Shown: one piece after another, positions 49,262 to 59,099 of the stretch
How positions within the stretch are numbered: position 1 is the first letter of the stretch
Layout: the number at the start of each line of letters is the position of its first letter
Origin: Mermis nigrescens
Lineage: Eukaryota > Nematoda > Enoplea > Mermithida > Mermithidae
Length of the DNA stretch: 64,000 nucleotides
Direction: 5' to 3'
NCBI GenBank assembly: GCA_036768485.1
Contig: JAVLUZ010000145.1
Location: 16,206,304-16,270,303 of the forward strand
Made by a program: the position numbers and the translations under genes
Notes under the pieces: model-generated
Database searches by the model: none
The model's input: the letters and a program-made list of their open reading frames with translations, nothing else
Told to the model about the DNA's origin: nothing

Positions 49262-50005
49262 CACTGTTTTTTTGTACGAACCTCTTTGTACATGTATAAA
49301 GATCTCCGGAAAAGTCATTGTGCGAGCGAAAATTTTTTTGTACATATAACGTGTAGATATGCTATTGAATGTACACTTTTTTACATACTACTAGATTGTT
49401 ATCTGTGACCCGCACCCTTCGAAAAAGGTGTAACTTTGTCCTAAATTCAGCTGGTTATATTAGTTCGGCCAGGACCGCCAAAATTTTCCTTGAGTTCTCA
49501 GGTTGAAATTACACATAAAATCCGATTCAGCAAGTTAAAATAACTTGTGCTACACAATAATAAATAATAAAGCGATTGCAATCTGCTGAGTGAATCTCAT
49601 AAGAGACACCAATTTGCTTATGAATTTAATGCAAAGCAAAGATAAAAGAGTCAATTTTATCTTCAAACGGCAAAAAACAGTGCAAAGTTGTTTAATAGTT
49701 CTTTTTTCTGCATAAAATCTTTATAAAGCAGTATAAATAGATGTAAAATATGCTTAAGTCTGTACAAAGATGCTTAGAGATAGATTTTGGACTGTTTAAT
49801 GCCAGCGCTTGGAGATAAATACAATGTAATTATGATATTCGGCGCGGAGCGCCTAAAATTTTTGAAATTTTGTTGAAAAAATACTCAAAAAAGTGTTAAA
49901 ATTACTATTACTTTGCCCCAAAAAGTCCTTGTACATTGTACAACGATGGCTCCGAAAATCTTAGTACGAGCCTCAAAATCTTTGTCTCGTACAAAAAAAA
50001 CAGTG
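49262..50005 (+). mobile_element. Family D hAT-type MITE, long form, in SLC4 intron
   Basis: A 744-bp element, CACTGTTTTTTTGTACGA to TCGTACAAAAAAAACAGTG, the best-preserved inverted ends in the window (about 18 bp, one T-run length difference). Perfect 8-bp duplication GTAGTGTT at 49254-49261 and 50006-50013. Contains GGCGCGGAGCGCC near 49841. Nearly the same length as the copy at 8527-9267, but without an obvious internal duplication. Confidence 0.9.
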
Positions 50006-50013
50006 GTAGTGTT

Positions 50014-50527
50014 ACAATACGAATAGTGAATAATCTATTCTTAATTATCCGCGCGTATTTCGAACCACCGCCGGATATGCATGACATGGGTGTGAAGCTC
50101 TGTCGCTAGTTTACAATGGGAATTGATGATCGTTTATTTTTCTTTAGATTCGGTAACTTGGCAACAGCGCGCTTTACAAAACGCTGTGTTGTATAATGCA
50201 TTCAACAAATTATGGGTTTTGTGCTTTACAATGCCGTAATGTCGTCTATCTGGTCTGGTTGTAGCGATGAGTTTTGGTTGTACACCTCCCAGAATAGACA
50301 AATTTGAAATTTTTGGGGAAAATACAAGCATAAGCTGAAAATGAATATAAATCGAAATTTTTTTCAAGTGTCCTGAAAATTTATCATAATTTATGGATTA
50401 GCGTAGTTTTTACGCTTTTTTTGACAAATTAAATTTATTTTTGGAGGTCATTGTGGCCCAGGAAGCTCAGTAACTGAGGCCCGAATCCGCCGATCTCGCA
50501 CTGTAATGTGCATCACATGGCTGGCAA
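50014..50527. other. Intronic DNA, nothing recognised
   Basis: No coding or repeat signal apart from weak G-rich traces near 50270. Confidence 0.4.
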
Positions 50528-50925
50528 CATACATGCACAGTATGGGAATTCTGGGGGGTGAAAACCTAAAGTGCCTTTTTTGGGCCCAAACATGGCCGGT
50601 ACGCGTAAAAAACATCGTTTTTTGGCGTTTCTGACGATACTCTATCCTTCTAGAGCATGAAATCATGAAAAAAATTTCGAAAAAAGTCGAATAAATTGAC
50701 CAATATATCGCTTAAAACATGAATATATGGCGCGAAGCGCCGAAAATTTGGCGATTTTGAGCAAATAGCCAAAAACCCTTAAAGAGACACTTTTTCTACC
50801 AATTTTCAGGTAAGTTTAGAAACTTTTGAAAAATTACCAATTCTGGGGGGGGGTGAAAAATTTTTTGCGGGGGTGAAAAATGATTCTGCGGGGGTGAAAC
50901 CCCCCAAACCCCAAGATCATGTATG
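50528..50925 (+). mobile_element. Family C hAT-type MITE, reference copy
   Basis: A 398-bp element, CATACATGCACAGTATGG to AAGATCATGTATG (CATACATG/CATGTATG perfect inverted ends). Perfect 8-bp duplication GCTGGCAA at 50520-50527 and 50926-50933. Interior order: GGAATTCTGGGGGGTG, TTTTTTGGGCCCAAA, GGTACGCGTAAAAAACATCG, GATACTCTATCCTTCTAGAG, GGCGCGAAGCGCCG, GGGGGTGAAAAATT. Confidence 0.92.
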
Positions 50926-50933
50926 GCTGGCAA

Positions 50934-51638
50934 CAATGTATACTACGGTCAAGGAATCGTAATATAAATTTTTAAGCCCTATTTTCGTTGGTTTTATTCA
51001 TCGATTTAGTCGACGTTATTCAATAGGGATGATTCCTCTTGATATACTTGGTGAATAAATAAATACAAGCATAAAAAATCGCTGTCGAGAGAATGCAATA
51101 ATGAAAAATTTATAATTGTGTGTAAACTGGCGAAAACATGATCGAAATTCGAACCGGAATGGGAACGCTTAGAAAAATTCATGAATCCTGTAACAAAATA
51201 CCCAAAAACGCTCTATATAGCGTTGGAAAATTGCCAGTGCGGTCTTGTGTACCATAATCGCCTTTTAAGACCTGAATTGCCAAAAAAAATTTCCGACTCT
51301 TTTTTCTTATATCCGTTCAGATTCACGAAAATGGATCGTTCCGGATTAGAGTTTACGATTTTGTAAGCGGGTTTCTGCCTTGAATAATTGCCAATATGTT
51401 TGAATACATGCAGATTCTTTTTCGATTTGTAGGTTTAAACCGTACTTCCTTTACCCTGGCAATTTGCCAAAAGTCATTCTATTAAAGATAAATAAATGTT
51501 CACAATTTTCCGTTTCCGACCGGCCCTGACTTGGAAGATTGCCAATTTTTTTGTACTACAGTTTATCTGGACCGTTTTTCCTGAAATCGAGCTACTGGCC
51601 TAACCTGTTTACACTCGTTCTTCGTATCGTTTACACAG
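50934..51638. other. SLC4 intron 2, right part
   Basis: AT-rich. A 61-codon frame at 51181-51366 has no recognisable domain. A missing small exon could lie here, but none was supported. Confidence 0.4.
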
Positions 51639-51775
51639 GCGCCCGGTCAGCGGGTCCAATTTTTGTTGAATCAAGAGGACGACACCCAATCCGACTATGA
51701 AAATAAACGCATATTCACCGAAATGGTGGAATTGAACGGAACGGACGCGCAACAAGAATGGCGGGAAACGGCTAG
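51639..51775 (+). CDS. SLC4 transporter, RVQF...ETAR exon
   Basis: A 137-base exon; acceptor GTTTACACAG ends at 51638, donor GTTGAA at 51776. It reads 45 codons plus two bases. The protein begins APGQRVQFLLNQEDD, has IFTEMVEL in the middle and ends EWRETA, the Arg being completed by the next exon (AG+G). This is the entry to the cytoplasmic band-3-type domain: Na+-coupled SLC4 proteins have Q-R-V-Q-F-[IL]-L-x-x-E-D, then F-x-E-M-x-E-L, then W-[KR]-E-T-A-R in the same order and spacing. The acidic middle (QEDDTQSDYEN) is variable in the family. The phase fit with the following exon is exact; that with the preceding exon is not. Confidence 0.88.
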
Positions 51776-51934
51776 GTTGAATATTTCAATTAATTTAATT
51801 GAATTTCCAACTAATTAGCTAATTTATTTTTACAAAATTGGCTAATTAAATAAATCAGGGCGACGCAAACCTTACGGTTTTAAGCATCAGGTGATTGTTT
51901 AGTGGGCCAAATAGAGTAAATGATAATGATTAAT
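51776..51934. other. SLC4 intron 3, AT-rich start
   Basis: Degenerate AATTTAATTGAATT sequence with no further features. Confidence 0.5.
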
Positions 51935-52104
51935 CAGTGCACGTAGCCCAGGGGGAATGGGGGATCCGGACCCCCAAAAAATTCAGAAAAATCGGAAAAA
52001 AAGACTTTTACACGTTATTATGTGCAATTTTTGGCTTTTTTCGGCTTAGTCTCTCCAAAAATCGGTGTTGGTCCCCCAACATAGGACAGCCAGCTATGTG
52101 CCTA
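51935..52104 (-). mobile_element. Family B hAT-type MITE in SLC4 intron
   Basis: A 170-bp element, CAGTGCACGTAGCCC to CTATGTGCCTA. Perfect 8-bp duplication TGATTAAT at 51927-51934 and 52105-52112. Confidence 0.88.
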
Positions 52105-52331
52105 TGATTAATTTGCGAATTTAGATGATAGGAAGGAATGAAAGGTTATACTGCTGTCTGACCAAAAAAACTTTAAATCTTGAAAACTCGGCAAGTTGGT
52201 CGAAAAGCCGAAAATTGATTCGAATTTATCGATAATAAGAAAAATTTCAATGAGAACAATCAGAAAACTTGAAATTTGCATCAAAAATGAAAAAAACGGA
52301 TGGTACGGCGATTAAATCGATACCTTATGAA

Positions 52332-52531
52332 CAGTGGCGGATCTAGGATTTTCCTAAGGGAGGGGGGCGGTACCCCTAAGGGGGCGGAACCGTGACTTGG
52401 GCGGAAAAATTAGCCTTTTTAACCCAAAAATCGCTAAAAATCGCTCAAAAATGCTTAATTTTGCGCACTATTTTGGGCCAATGTGGGGGACGGCCGCCCC
52501 CGCTCCCAGCCCCTTCTTAAATCCGCCCCTG
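52332..52531 (+). mobile_element. Family A hAT-type MITE in SLC4 intron
   Basis: A 200-bp element, CAGTGGCGGATCTAGG to AAATCCGCCCCTG. Flanks CTTATGAA / CTAATGAA (7 of 8). Confidence 0.9.
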
Positions 52532-53044
52532 CTAATGAAGAAAATCCGGTGTTCAAACAATCTACTGTATCTTACGCGTATTATCTAATTGTGCTATGCT
52601 TTCTTTGCGGATTTATATTCATATACATATTTACACTTATATTTTTATATTTATATGTATAATTATACTTTTGATGTATTTATTCATGTGGAAAAAAAGA
52701 TGATTCACGTGCAAATTTGAAAATTTTCAATATTTAGCACGTAGTCCATTATCATCATCGCATTCCGTTTACCGTGGGTCGATTTTTTTGCAAAAAAGCT
52801 TTAATAATTAATCGAAATTTAATTCGAAGTTAATCTGACCATAAAGAAATTAAATATAATTGTTTTTTTATATAATCGACTAGTCTATTTCTGTCACAAT
52901 ACAAAAAAATGGACCTCCGCAAATCATTTGAATTTTTGGTGTTAACTTTACACACTCACAACGCGCTCGGTATTGAGTGTAAACAATGTACTCGGTATAA
53001 TTTTTTTTGATCGAATTAGAATGGTGTAAGGCAATCAGGCAATT

Positions 53045-53498
53045 CTGTTGTTTAAACTCAAAACTGAACACATTTGGCTTGTGGTACGATGTCGAATGAG
53101 ACCAGTTTACACCTTAATTATCAGTTTACAACGTTTTGTAATTCTCTGTTTTGTGCTCTGTTGTTTAAACTCAAAACTGAACACATTTGGCTTGTGGTAC
53201 GATGTCGAATGAGACCAGTTTACACCTTAATTATCAGTTTACAACGTTTTGTAATTCTCTGTTTTGTGCTCTGTTGTTTAAACTCAAAACTGAACACGTT
53301 TGGCTTGTGGTACGATGTCGAATGAGACCAGTTTACACCTTAATTATCAGTTTACAACGTTTTGTAATTCTCTGTTTTGTGCTCTGTTGTTTAAACTCAA
53401 AACTGAACACATTTGGCTTGTGGTACGATGTCGAATGAGACCAGTTTACACCTTAATTATCAGTTTACAACGTTTTGTAATTCTCTGTTTTGTGCTCT
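53045..53498 (+). repeat. 113-bp tandem repeat, four copies
   Basis: Four head-to-tail copies of a 113-bp unit containing TTTAAACTCAAAACTGAACA and TCAGTTTACAACGTTTTG. Copies are almost identical; the clear difference is CACG for CACA in the third. Because 113 is not a multiple of three, the open frames running through it pass from one frame to the next and are a by-product. It sits in the SLC4 intron, ending 83 bases before the exon at 53582. Near-identity points to recent expansion. Confidence 0.95.
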
Positions 53499-53581
53499 AA
53501 TTAATTCGGCGGTCTGTTAATTAATTAGCGATTTATTTAATTAAAAAATTAAATGGTATTTCTCTCTAAATTTCACGTTAG

Positions 53582-53742
53582 GTGGGTGAAGTTTGAAGAG
53601 GATGTGGAGGAGGGCGGTAATCGGTGGTCCAAGCCCCACGTAGCCACCTTATCACTGCACTCGTTGTTCGAATTGCGATCGTGTTTGCTGAGTGGTACCG
53701 TAATTTTGGATCTTGAAGCGACAGATTTGACGCAAGTTATCG
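53582..53742 (+). CDS. SLC4 transporter, core cytoplasmic-domain exon
   Basis: A 161-base exon; acceptor TTTCACGTTAG ends at 53581, donor GTAAAT at 53743. It reads one base, 53 codons, then one base. The protein starts [18 protein letters not shown] and continues [18 protein letters not shown], then [16 protein letters not shown]. This is the most conserved stretch of the band-3 cytoplasmic domain (Pfam Band_3_cyto). [19 protein letters not shown] is characteristic of the Na+-coupled bicarbonate branch (NBC, NDCBE, insect Ndae1); the Cl-/HCO3- exchangers have different residues at several of these places. It joins in phase on both sides. The protein is expected in the plasma membrane, with this domain cytosolic, moving HCO3-/CO3 with Na+ to control pH. 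Confidence 0.95.
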
Positions 53743-53834
53743 GTAAATGCTAAATTAATTTTTTATCTCTTTTTGTTTCACTTTTTGCTTTTATAATCAT
53801 TTTTAAATTTTTTGAATTATTTTTATCTTATCAC

Positions 53835-55126
53835 CATACGTGCACAGCATGAAGATTGTGAATGGGTGAATTTTTCAAGGTTATTTTTAGCATCAAAACC
53901 GGTGGATACGAAAAATGATCTTGGGGATTCACCCCTTCCCCCAGATTAAGTTTTACCCCTCCTTCAGAATTTTTTTACCCCCCCCCCCCCGCAGAATTTG
54001 CGATTTTTTGTAAGTTTCAGGAAATTTCTTAAAAATTAGTAGAAAAGGTGCTTTTTTAGCGTGTTTAGCTATCTATTTGTCTTAGCCATCTATTTTTTTC
54101 GCTTTTGGAGGATGGGGGAAGGGAAGGCCGACCTTAAGTGGGGATCCACTATCCCCTGTTATATCTATGCTCAAAAGTGTCAAAATTTCGGCGCCTCGCG
54201 CCCACGCTTTTTTTGTATTCTGCAAAGATTTTTCCCGAGTGTACAAAGACTTTTCAGGACCGTCTGTGTACATATATGTTCAAAGATTTTTGGGAAGACA
54301 AAAACTGTGAAATGGTGTAACGTTCTGGAGAATTTTCGGCGCTTCGCGTCGAAATGAGTAATTTTTTGCCCTATATATCTTTTAAATGGCGGAATTTGCA
54401 TTTAGAATGGAAAAATGTCAAATTTTTCTGCGCTTCCCGCGCCGTTTTGAGACAATTTTTAGTAATTTTTGACGTCAGAAAGCCAGAAATTAGCTCAAAT
54501 ACGCTAACAAAGATCCGAAAAACCCTGTTTTACCACACTAAAATCGTTACTGTACCATAATATTTGCATGTACAAAATGTTCGAAGACTTTGTGGGGACC
54601 AGCTTTGTCACGTGATACAAACGGACCTTGTGCAAAAAACACTGCTCGCGCCATATACTCATGTTTTGACTATATTTTGTTCAGTTTGATCGACTTTCTG
54701 ATTTTTTCGAAATCTGTTTACGTTTTTATGCTCTAGAAAGATAGAGCGTCGTCAGAAACGCTGAAAAGCGATGTTTTTGACGCGTACCTATCACACATGC
54801 ACAGCATGAGAATTCTGGGGGGGTGAAATTATCATATGCCTTTTTTGGGCCCAAAAATGTTAGGTACGCGCCAAACACATCGTTTTTAAGCGTTTCTGAC
54901 GATGCTCTATCTTTCGAGAGCGTAAAAACATTTCAAAAATTTCGAAAAAAATCTAAAAGTCGAAAAAATCGAATAAAACATAGTCGAAACGTTGAGTATA
55001 ATGACGCGAAGCGCCGAAAATTTTTGGGAAATTCCGAAAAATCGCCAATTCTGATGGAGGTGCGAAAAATTTTTGCGTGAATGAAAATTTTTCTGGGGGG
55101 TAGGCCCCCTCCCTATATCATGCATG
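53835..55126. mobile_element. Composite family C element with internal inversion and nested D
   Basis: Three C pieces in a row: plus-orientation left end (53835-53911, CATACGTGCACAG to GGTGGATACG); minus-orientation remainder (about 53916-54202 and 54645-54791, ending GACGCGTACC); and a full plus copy (54792-55126, CACACATGCACAG to ATATCATGCATG). The first two pieces together make one C element with most of its body inverted at the GGTACGCG site. CTTATCAC at 53827-53834 and CTTATGAC at 55127-55134 (7 of 8) flank the whole 1.29 kb, whereas the inner junction at 54791/54792 has no duplication. Family D is inserted in the inverted part. Confidence 0.7.
54203..54644 (+). mobile_element. Family D hAT-type MITE, nested in family C
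   Basis: A 442-bp element, CACGCTTTTTTTGTATTC to CCTTGTGCAAAAAACACTG. Perfect 8-bp duplication CTCGCGCC at 54195-54202 and 54645-54652; the target is the hairpin loop region of the host C copy. Own hairpin regions near 54338 and 54430 are slightly decayed. Confidence 0.92.
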
Positions 55127-55404
55127 CTTATGACGCTGAAATAATCAAAGTGCGGCTTTTCAACAAGTCTTTCATGTGGTATTGACTTGTTGATTATCAA
55201 TTTTGCGGATTTTTCGATTCTATTGATTTGTTAATGTTATTTTTATTTCGGAATCGTGTTTTGGAATTCCTTAAAGTTCTACAAATGTTCAATTTTTTCC
55301 GAAAGTTCTGATCGATTTATTTCGATTTTAGCGACGAATGGTAAATGAATAAGATCAGGACATCAGCAGTGTAAAAAATGCATCGCGTTTGAACGAGTTC
55401 CTAT

Positions 55405-55754
55405 CATACGTGCACAGCATTGGAATTCTGGGGGGGGGTGTCAGGCTTGAAAAATGTTTAAAAAGTGCCTTTTTGGGCCAGAAACCGACGGGTACACGTC
55501 AAAAACAATGTTTTTCGACGTTTCGGACAATGCTCGTTCTTTTGTAGAACATAAAAACGAAAAAATTTTCAAAAAGTGGAAAAATCGAGTAAATTGAACA
55601 AAATACTAAAAATGTGTATATGGCGCGGAAGCGCCAAGATTTTAGACTTTTACGGCAATAATGAACCAAATACGCTTAAGAGGGCACACTTTTTTACACT
55701 TTTTACGAAAAATTAACAATTCTGGGGGGGATCGCGGCCATTTTGCTGGGGGGT
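55405..55754 (+). mobile_element. Family C MITE abutting family K
   Basis: Starts CATACGTGCACAGCATTGG. Contains GGGTACACGTCAAAAACAATG and GGCGCGGAAGCGCC near 55623. The usual right end, GATCATGTATG, is missing: sequence passes into a family K copy at about 55755. Confidence 0.7.
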
Positions 55755-56095
55755 CGTACCTGCACATACGGGTTGAGGGGTATTACCCCCGCTGAAGGAG
55801 TCAGCCAGACAGGCACTGTCTGGCGATTTTGAATGACGGAACGTTTTCTCCACCATATTTCAGGTCAAAAGCAGTGAAAATATCAAAATTTATCTGGATT
55901 AACACTTTTATGTACTTTTTAAAGCCGACAAGCGCCAAAGATGACCAACTTCTGTATTCTTTTCTGTTAAAATTGATACAATGCAGTCGAATTGTATCAA
56001 AAATGGTATAAAAAATGTATTTAAAGTGCGAAATTACCACGGAAAGACGTTTTATAGGCTTTTTTGACTATTTCGGTCGTCTAAACTGTGTTATT
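55755..56095 (+). mobile_element. Family K repeat with 9-3-9 palindrome
   Basis: Starts CGTACCTGCACATACGGG, then GGGGTATTACCCCC. A palindrome at 55804-55824 has arms GCCAGACAG and CTGTCTGGC around GCA. Then GGCGATTTTGAATGACGG and CAGGTCAAAAGCAGTGAAAA. Homologous to 14270-14692 in reverse. The right end is obscured by the D copy that follows. Confidence 0.6.
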
Positions 56096-56497
56096 TTTGT
56101 ACAAGGCCCGTTTGTACAAGCACAAAGATGGTATCCATAAGTCTTTGTACATTTTGTACACACAAATTTCTAGGGTACTATAATATGTTACAGTAGCGAT
56201 TCAGTGTAGCAAAGGCGGAGTTTTTCGACCCTTGCTAGTGTATTTTAGCTATTTTCAGGGTCTCTAAGGGCAAAAATCACTTAGAATCGTCTTAAAACGG
56301 CGCGAAGCGCGCAAAAATTTGACATTCTTCCTTTTGAAATGCAATTTCTGCATTATAAAGCTATGTAGAACACACAAATACTCATTGCCGAAAACATTTC
56401 CGAATTTTAGACCTTTTTTGCAATTTTTGTCTTCCCAAAAATCTTTGTACACGTACGAAGACGGTCCCGAAAAGTGTGTGTACATCGGAAGAAAAAA
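56096..56497 (-). mobile_element. Family D MITE, one end lost
   Basis: Starts CTGTGTTATTTTTGTACAAGG and keeps CTTTGTACATTTTGTACAC, GGCGCGAAGCGCGC near 56298 and TCTTTGTACACGTACGAAG. It stops after GTACATCGGAAGAAAAAA without the CGGCAAT..CGTG end. Flanks CGTCTAAA / TCTCTAAA agree at 6 of 8, which may be chance. Confidence 0.7.
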
Positions 56498-56679
56498 TCT
56501 CTAAAAGAACAAAAATTTTGTAAACGTTAAATTTACTGTTTTGGGTTTCGGATATTTTATTTCTCGCCCCTGCCGATCCTAACCTTATGCGCCTTTGGCG
56601 GGTCAGTTGCCATTCAGGGGGGTCAACCCCCCTAGAACACGTACGGTTTACACTAATTTTCTCGGTAATCCGATCCGCT

Positions 56680-56839
56680 CAGGCACGTAGCCGTCGGGGA
56701 CTGGGGAAGTCCGGACCCCCTAAAATTCAGAAAAACCGGAAAAATAGGACTTTTTACACGTTATTTTGTGCTCTTTTTGGCTTAGACCCCCCAAAATTGG
56801 TGTTGGTCCCCCAAAATAGGAGGGTCAGCCCCGTGCCTG
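56680..56839 (-). mobile_element. Family B MITE
   Basis: A 160-bp element, CAGGCACGTAGCCGTCGGG to CCCCGTGCCTG. The target duplication is not recognisable (GATCCGCT / GCTCTCTC). Interior matches other B copies, including TTACACGTTATTTTGTGC. Confidence 0.78.
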
Positions 56840-56847
56840 GCTCTCTC

Positions 56848-57171
56848 ACACATAGGACAATTTTTTTAAATTTTTTATTTGTACATTGCATGGCCATATT
56901 ACTTAATTGTTTACCTCTATTGTTAGTGTCTGAGCTACAGCGAGAAAAGCATGGACTTTGTATATAACGTATCATTAGTGTGCGCTGAAAAATTATGATC
57001 TGATGACCATAACGATATTGATTGATAGATCAATGTGGGTAAATAAACTGGCAAACGAGCGAAGAATAGTTGAATAAATATTTGGATATAAATAAAAATA
57101 TAATCAGAAAATAAAATTAAAAATAAAAAATTGCAACGATACGGTGTTGCATAGCATTAGAATATTTGTTG
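56848..57171. other. SLC4 intron 4, AT-rich, nothing recognised
   Basis: A-rich simple sequence near 57060-57130. No exon seen. Confidence 0.45.
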
Positions 57172-57367
57172 CAGGCGCGGATTTAGGGGGGGGCGGCCAC
57201 CCCCCCCATTGGCCCAAAATAGTGCGCAAAATTGAGGATTTTTTTGAGCGATTTTCGGGTTAAAACGGCTAATTTTTCCGCCTAACGCAGGGTTCCGCCC
57301 CCTAGGGGTACCGCCCCCCCGGGGTACCGCCCCCCACCCCCGTAGGAAAATCCTGGATCCGCCACTG
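57172..57367 (-). mobile_element. Family A hAT-type MITE in SLC4 intron
   Basis: A 196-bp element, CAGGCGCGGATTTAGG to TGGATCCGCCACTG. Flanks ATTTGTTG / ATTTGCTG (7 of 8). Carries three tandem C-run blocks (GGGGTACCGCCCCCC type). Confidence 0.9.
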
Positions 57368-57375
57368 ATTTGCTG

Positions 57376-58808
57376 TATCAATACTTTAGGATATTAACGC
57401 GACTTTCGAATTAGCTCCCATTAGACGACCGAACAATGCCTAATTTTCAGTAGAACATTTCTGGAAAGAAAGCCACATTTTAAATAATTTTAAATTTAAA
57501 ATTAAAAATTTAGCAATATTTAAAACTTAAATTTTTACATTTTTTTTAAATGAGTCAGAAAATGCTTAAGGCAGTCTAAAATAGCTGATGCATGTTAAAC
57601 TTCGATACTCTAGGCGTAGCCTGGGGAGACAATAATCATCGAATTATGCATACTGTATGTATGTTTACAGTTTAAAAATAATTGCACATCGTTGCTTGTC
57701 CGTAAAATCGCGCAAAATTTTTTGCCTCTTCGGAAAATATTTTTAAAATTAAGCCTTCCGTTCTAAATTTCGTAATTTTCTCTTTTGGTTCTATTCTCTT
57801 AAAATTTAAAATTGAATATAAAACTGGAAAACACACCCCGAAGTTTTAATATAAGCTCAGTAAACTTCAGGAATGTAAAGATTTGTATTAAGATCGTTAG
57901 CGTTCAGCGAAAGGTCGATTGCAAATTGTCTGAATTTCCGTGTCGTTTAACTTGCAGTTGCTTTTCGGAGTTTCAATTATGTTATTAAGGTATACATATT
58001 TATATGGCATTAGTGAATAAAAACCGTTTTGTAATTAATGTACGCAATTTTTTATGAATGAAAGTATCCCCGCTGTAACGTGTGTAGTTTGCGGGAATTC
58101 CGGGTGTCAGGCCCCAAAGACAATCGAATCGCTTCGCACCGATTTCTAAGAAGGCAATCACTTTTTTTGCATAAAACTGCCGAAAATTTGGTTTTTTTTG
58201 AAATTTTTTGCCCCAGAAATTATTTTCAATAAAGTGCTGCGAAAAACGCTATTTATCATATAAATAGCGGATCTTTGGACCAATTTTTTGACTGTCTTGG
58301 GAAAAACTGGGCTACCAGCCCCTCCGCTTTCGAAAATCCTGATTATTCCTCTGTCTAGACTGGATAACGTTGGAGAATGAGAAATTTTGCAGAAAAATTG
58401 AGGAGAATGAACAAAAGCGAAAATTTTCTTCAGAAGTGCTTGAAATGGATCAGAAACTGTGGAGAAAAGTTATTTTAACATATTTCAGCATTTATACCAG
58501 TTTTGAGCTCATTTGTCTTCCAAAAAGCTTACCAACTGATCTTAGTCGAGTTGATCTGCTGTTCAACCACGCTTCGCGTCTGTGCTATCGGTCGCTCGGG
58601 GCATTTGAGCAGAAAAACGTTAAACCCCTATTGTAATGTTTCACGTTAGAGCTAAAGTCCAGCGCCGCGTCTGAACGTATAGGTATCAGAGTAAAAACGA
58701 AAAGCCTCTAAATTTCACAAATAAGGGAAAACTCCTAACGCCGCATAAAAGCAGAAACTCATATGAAATCGAGAACTCTTAAAACCCGTATTGTGATGTT
58801 TCACATAG
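57376..58808. other. SLC4 intron 4, right part
   Basis: No family A-G element. An 88-codon frame (58370-58636) and a duplicated phrase, TAAACCCCTATTGTAATGTTTCACGTTAGA / AAACCCGTATTGTGATGTTTCACATAGA in part (about 58620 and 58781), are visible. The second copy contains the acceptor of the next exon. No other exon is supported. Confidence 0.5.
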
Positions 58809-59065
58809 ACGTTTTACTCGAGAAGCTGTTGGCCGCCAAATCGATCGACGAAAGTAAGCGCGAGCCGATCCGCGAGTCGTTGTTGCGCAAGCACGTTCAC
58901 CAGTACGAGCACGCCAAGCCGTCGGCGTCGGGCAAAGAAAACGCCGGCGGCGGCTCGACGTTTTTGAGTACCGTCCGCTCCATCGCCGACATCGGGCGGC
59001 AATTTTCGCACGCCCGAAATTTGCAGCAGCAGGACGCGTCGCCCGCTGACGCCGAAGGATCGGAA
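58809..59065 (+). CDS. SLC4 transporter, LLRKH...RSIADIG exon
   Basis: A 257-base exon; acceptor GTTTCACATAG ends at 58808, donor GTTCAT at 59066 (weak beyond GT). Two bases complete Asp with the base left by the previous exon, then 85 codons. The protein reads VLLEKLLAAKSIDESKRE, ESLLRKHVHQYEHAK, a Gly/Ser-rich linker, then STVRSIADIGRQFSHARN and a Gln/Ala/Ser tail. Na+-coupled SLC4 proteins have the same order: helix ending in R-E-x-L-L-[KR]-[RK]-H-x-H-Q, linker, R-S-[FI]-A-D-I-G. Codons are strikingly GC-rich at third positions, unlike the flanking introns. The linker is longer and poorer in basic residues than in vertebrate members. Confidence 0.9.
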
Positions 59066-59099
59066 GTTCATTTTTTTGCTTGTTTACGTTTTGTTTGAT

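Noticed and set aside
53074..53500. Three overlapping 66-83-residue frames repeating the same peptide
   Set aside because: By-products of the 113-bp tandem repeat, whose unit length is not a multiple of three.
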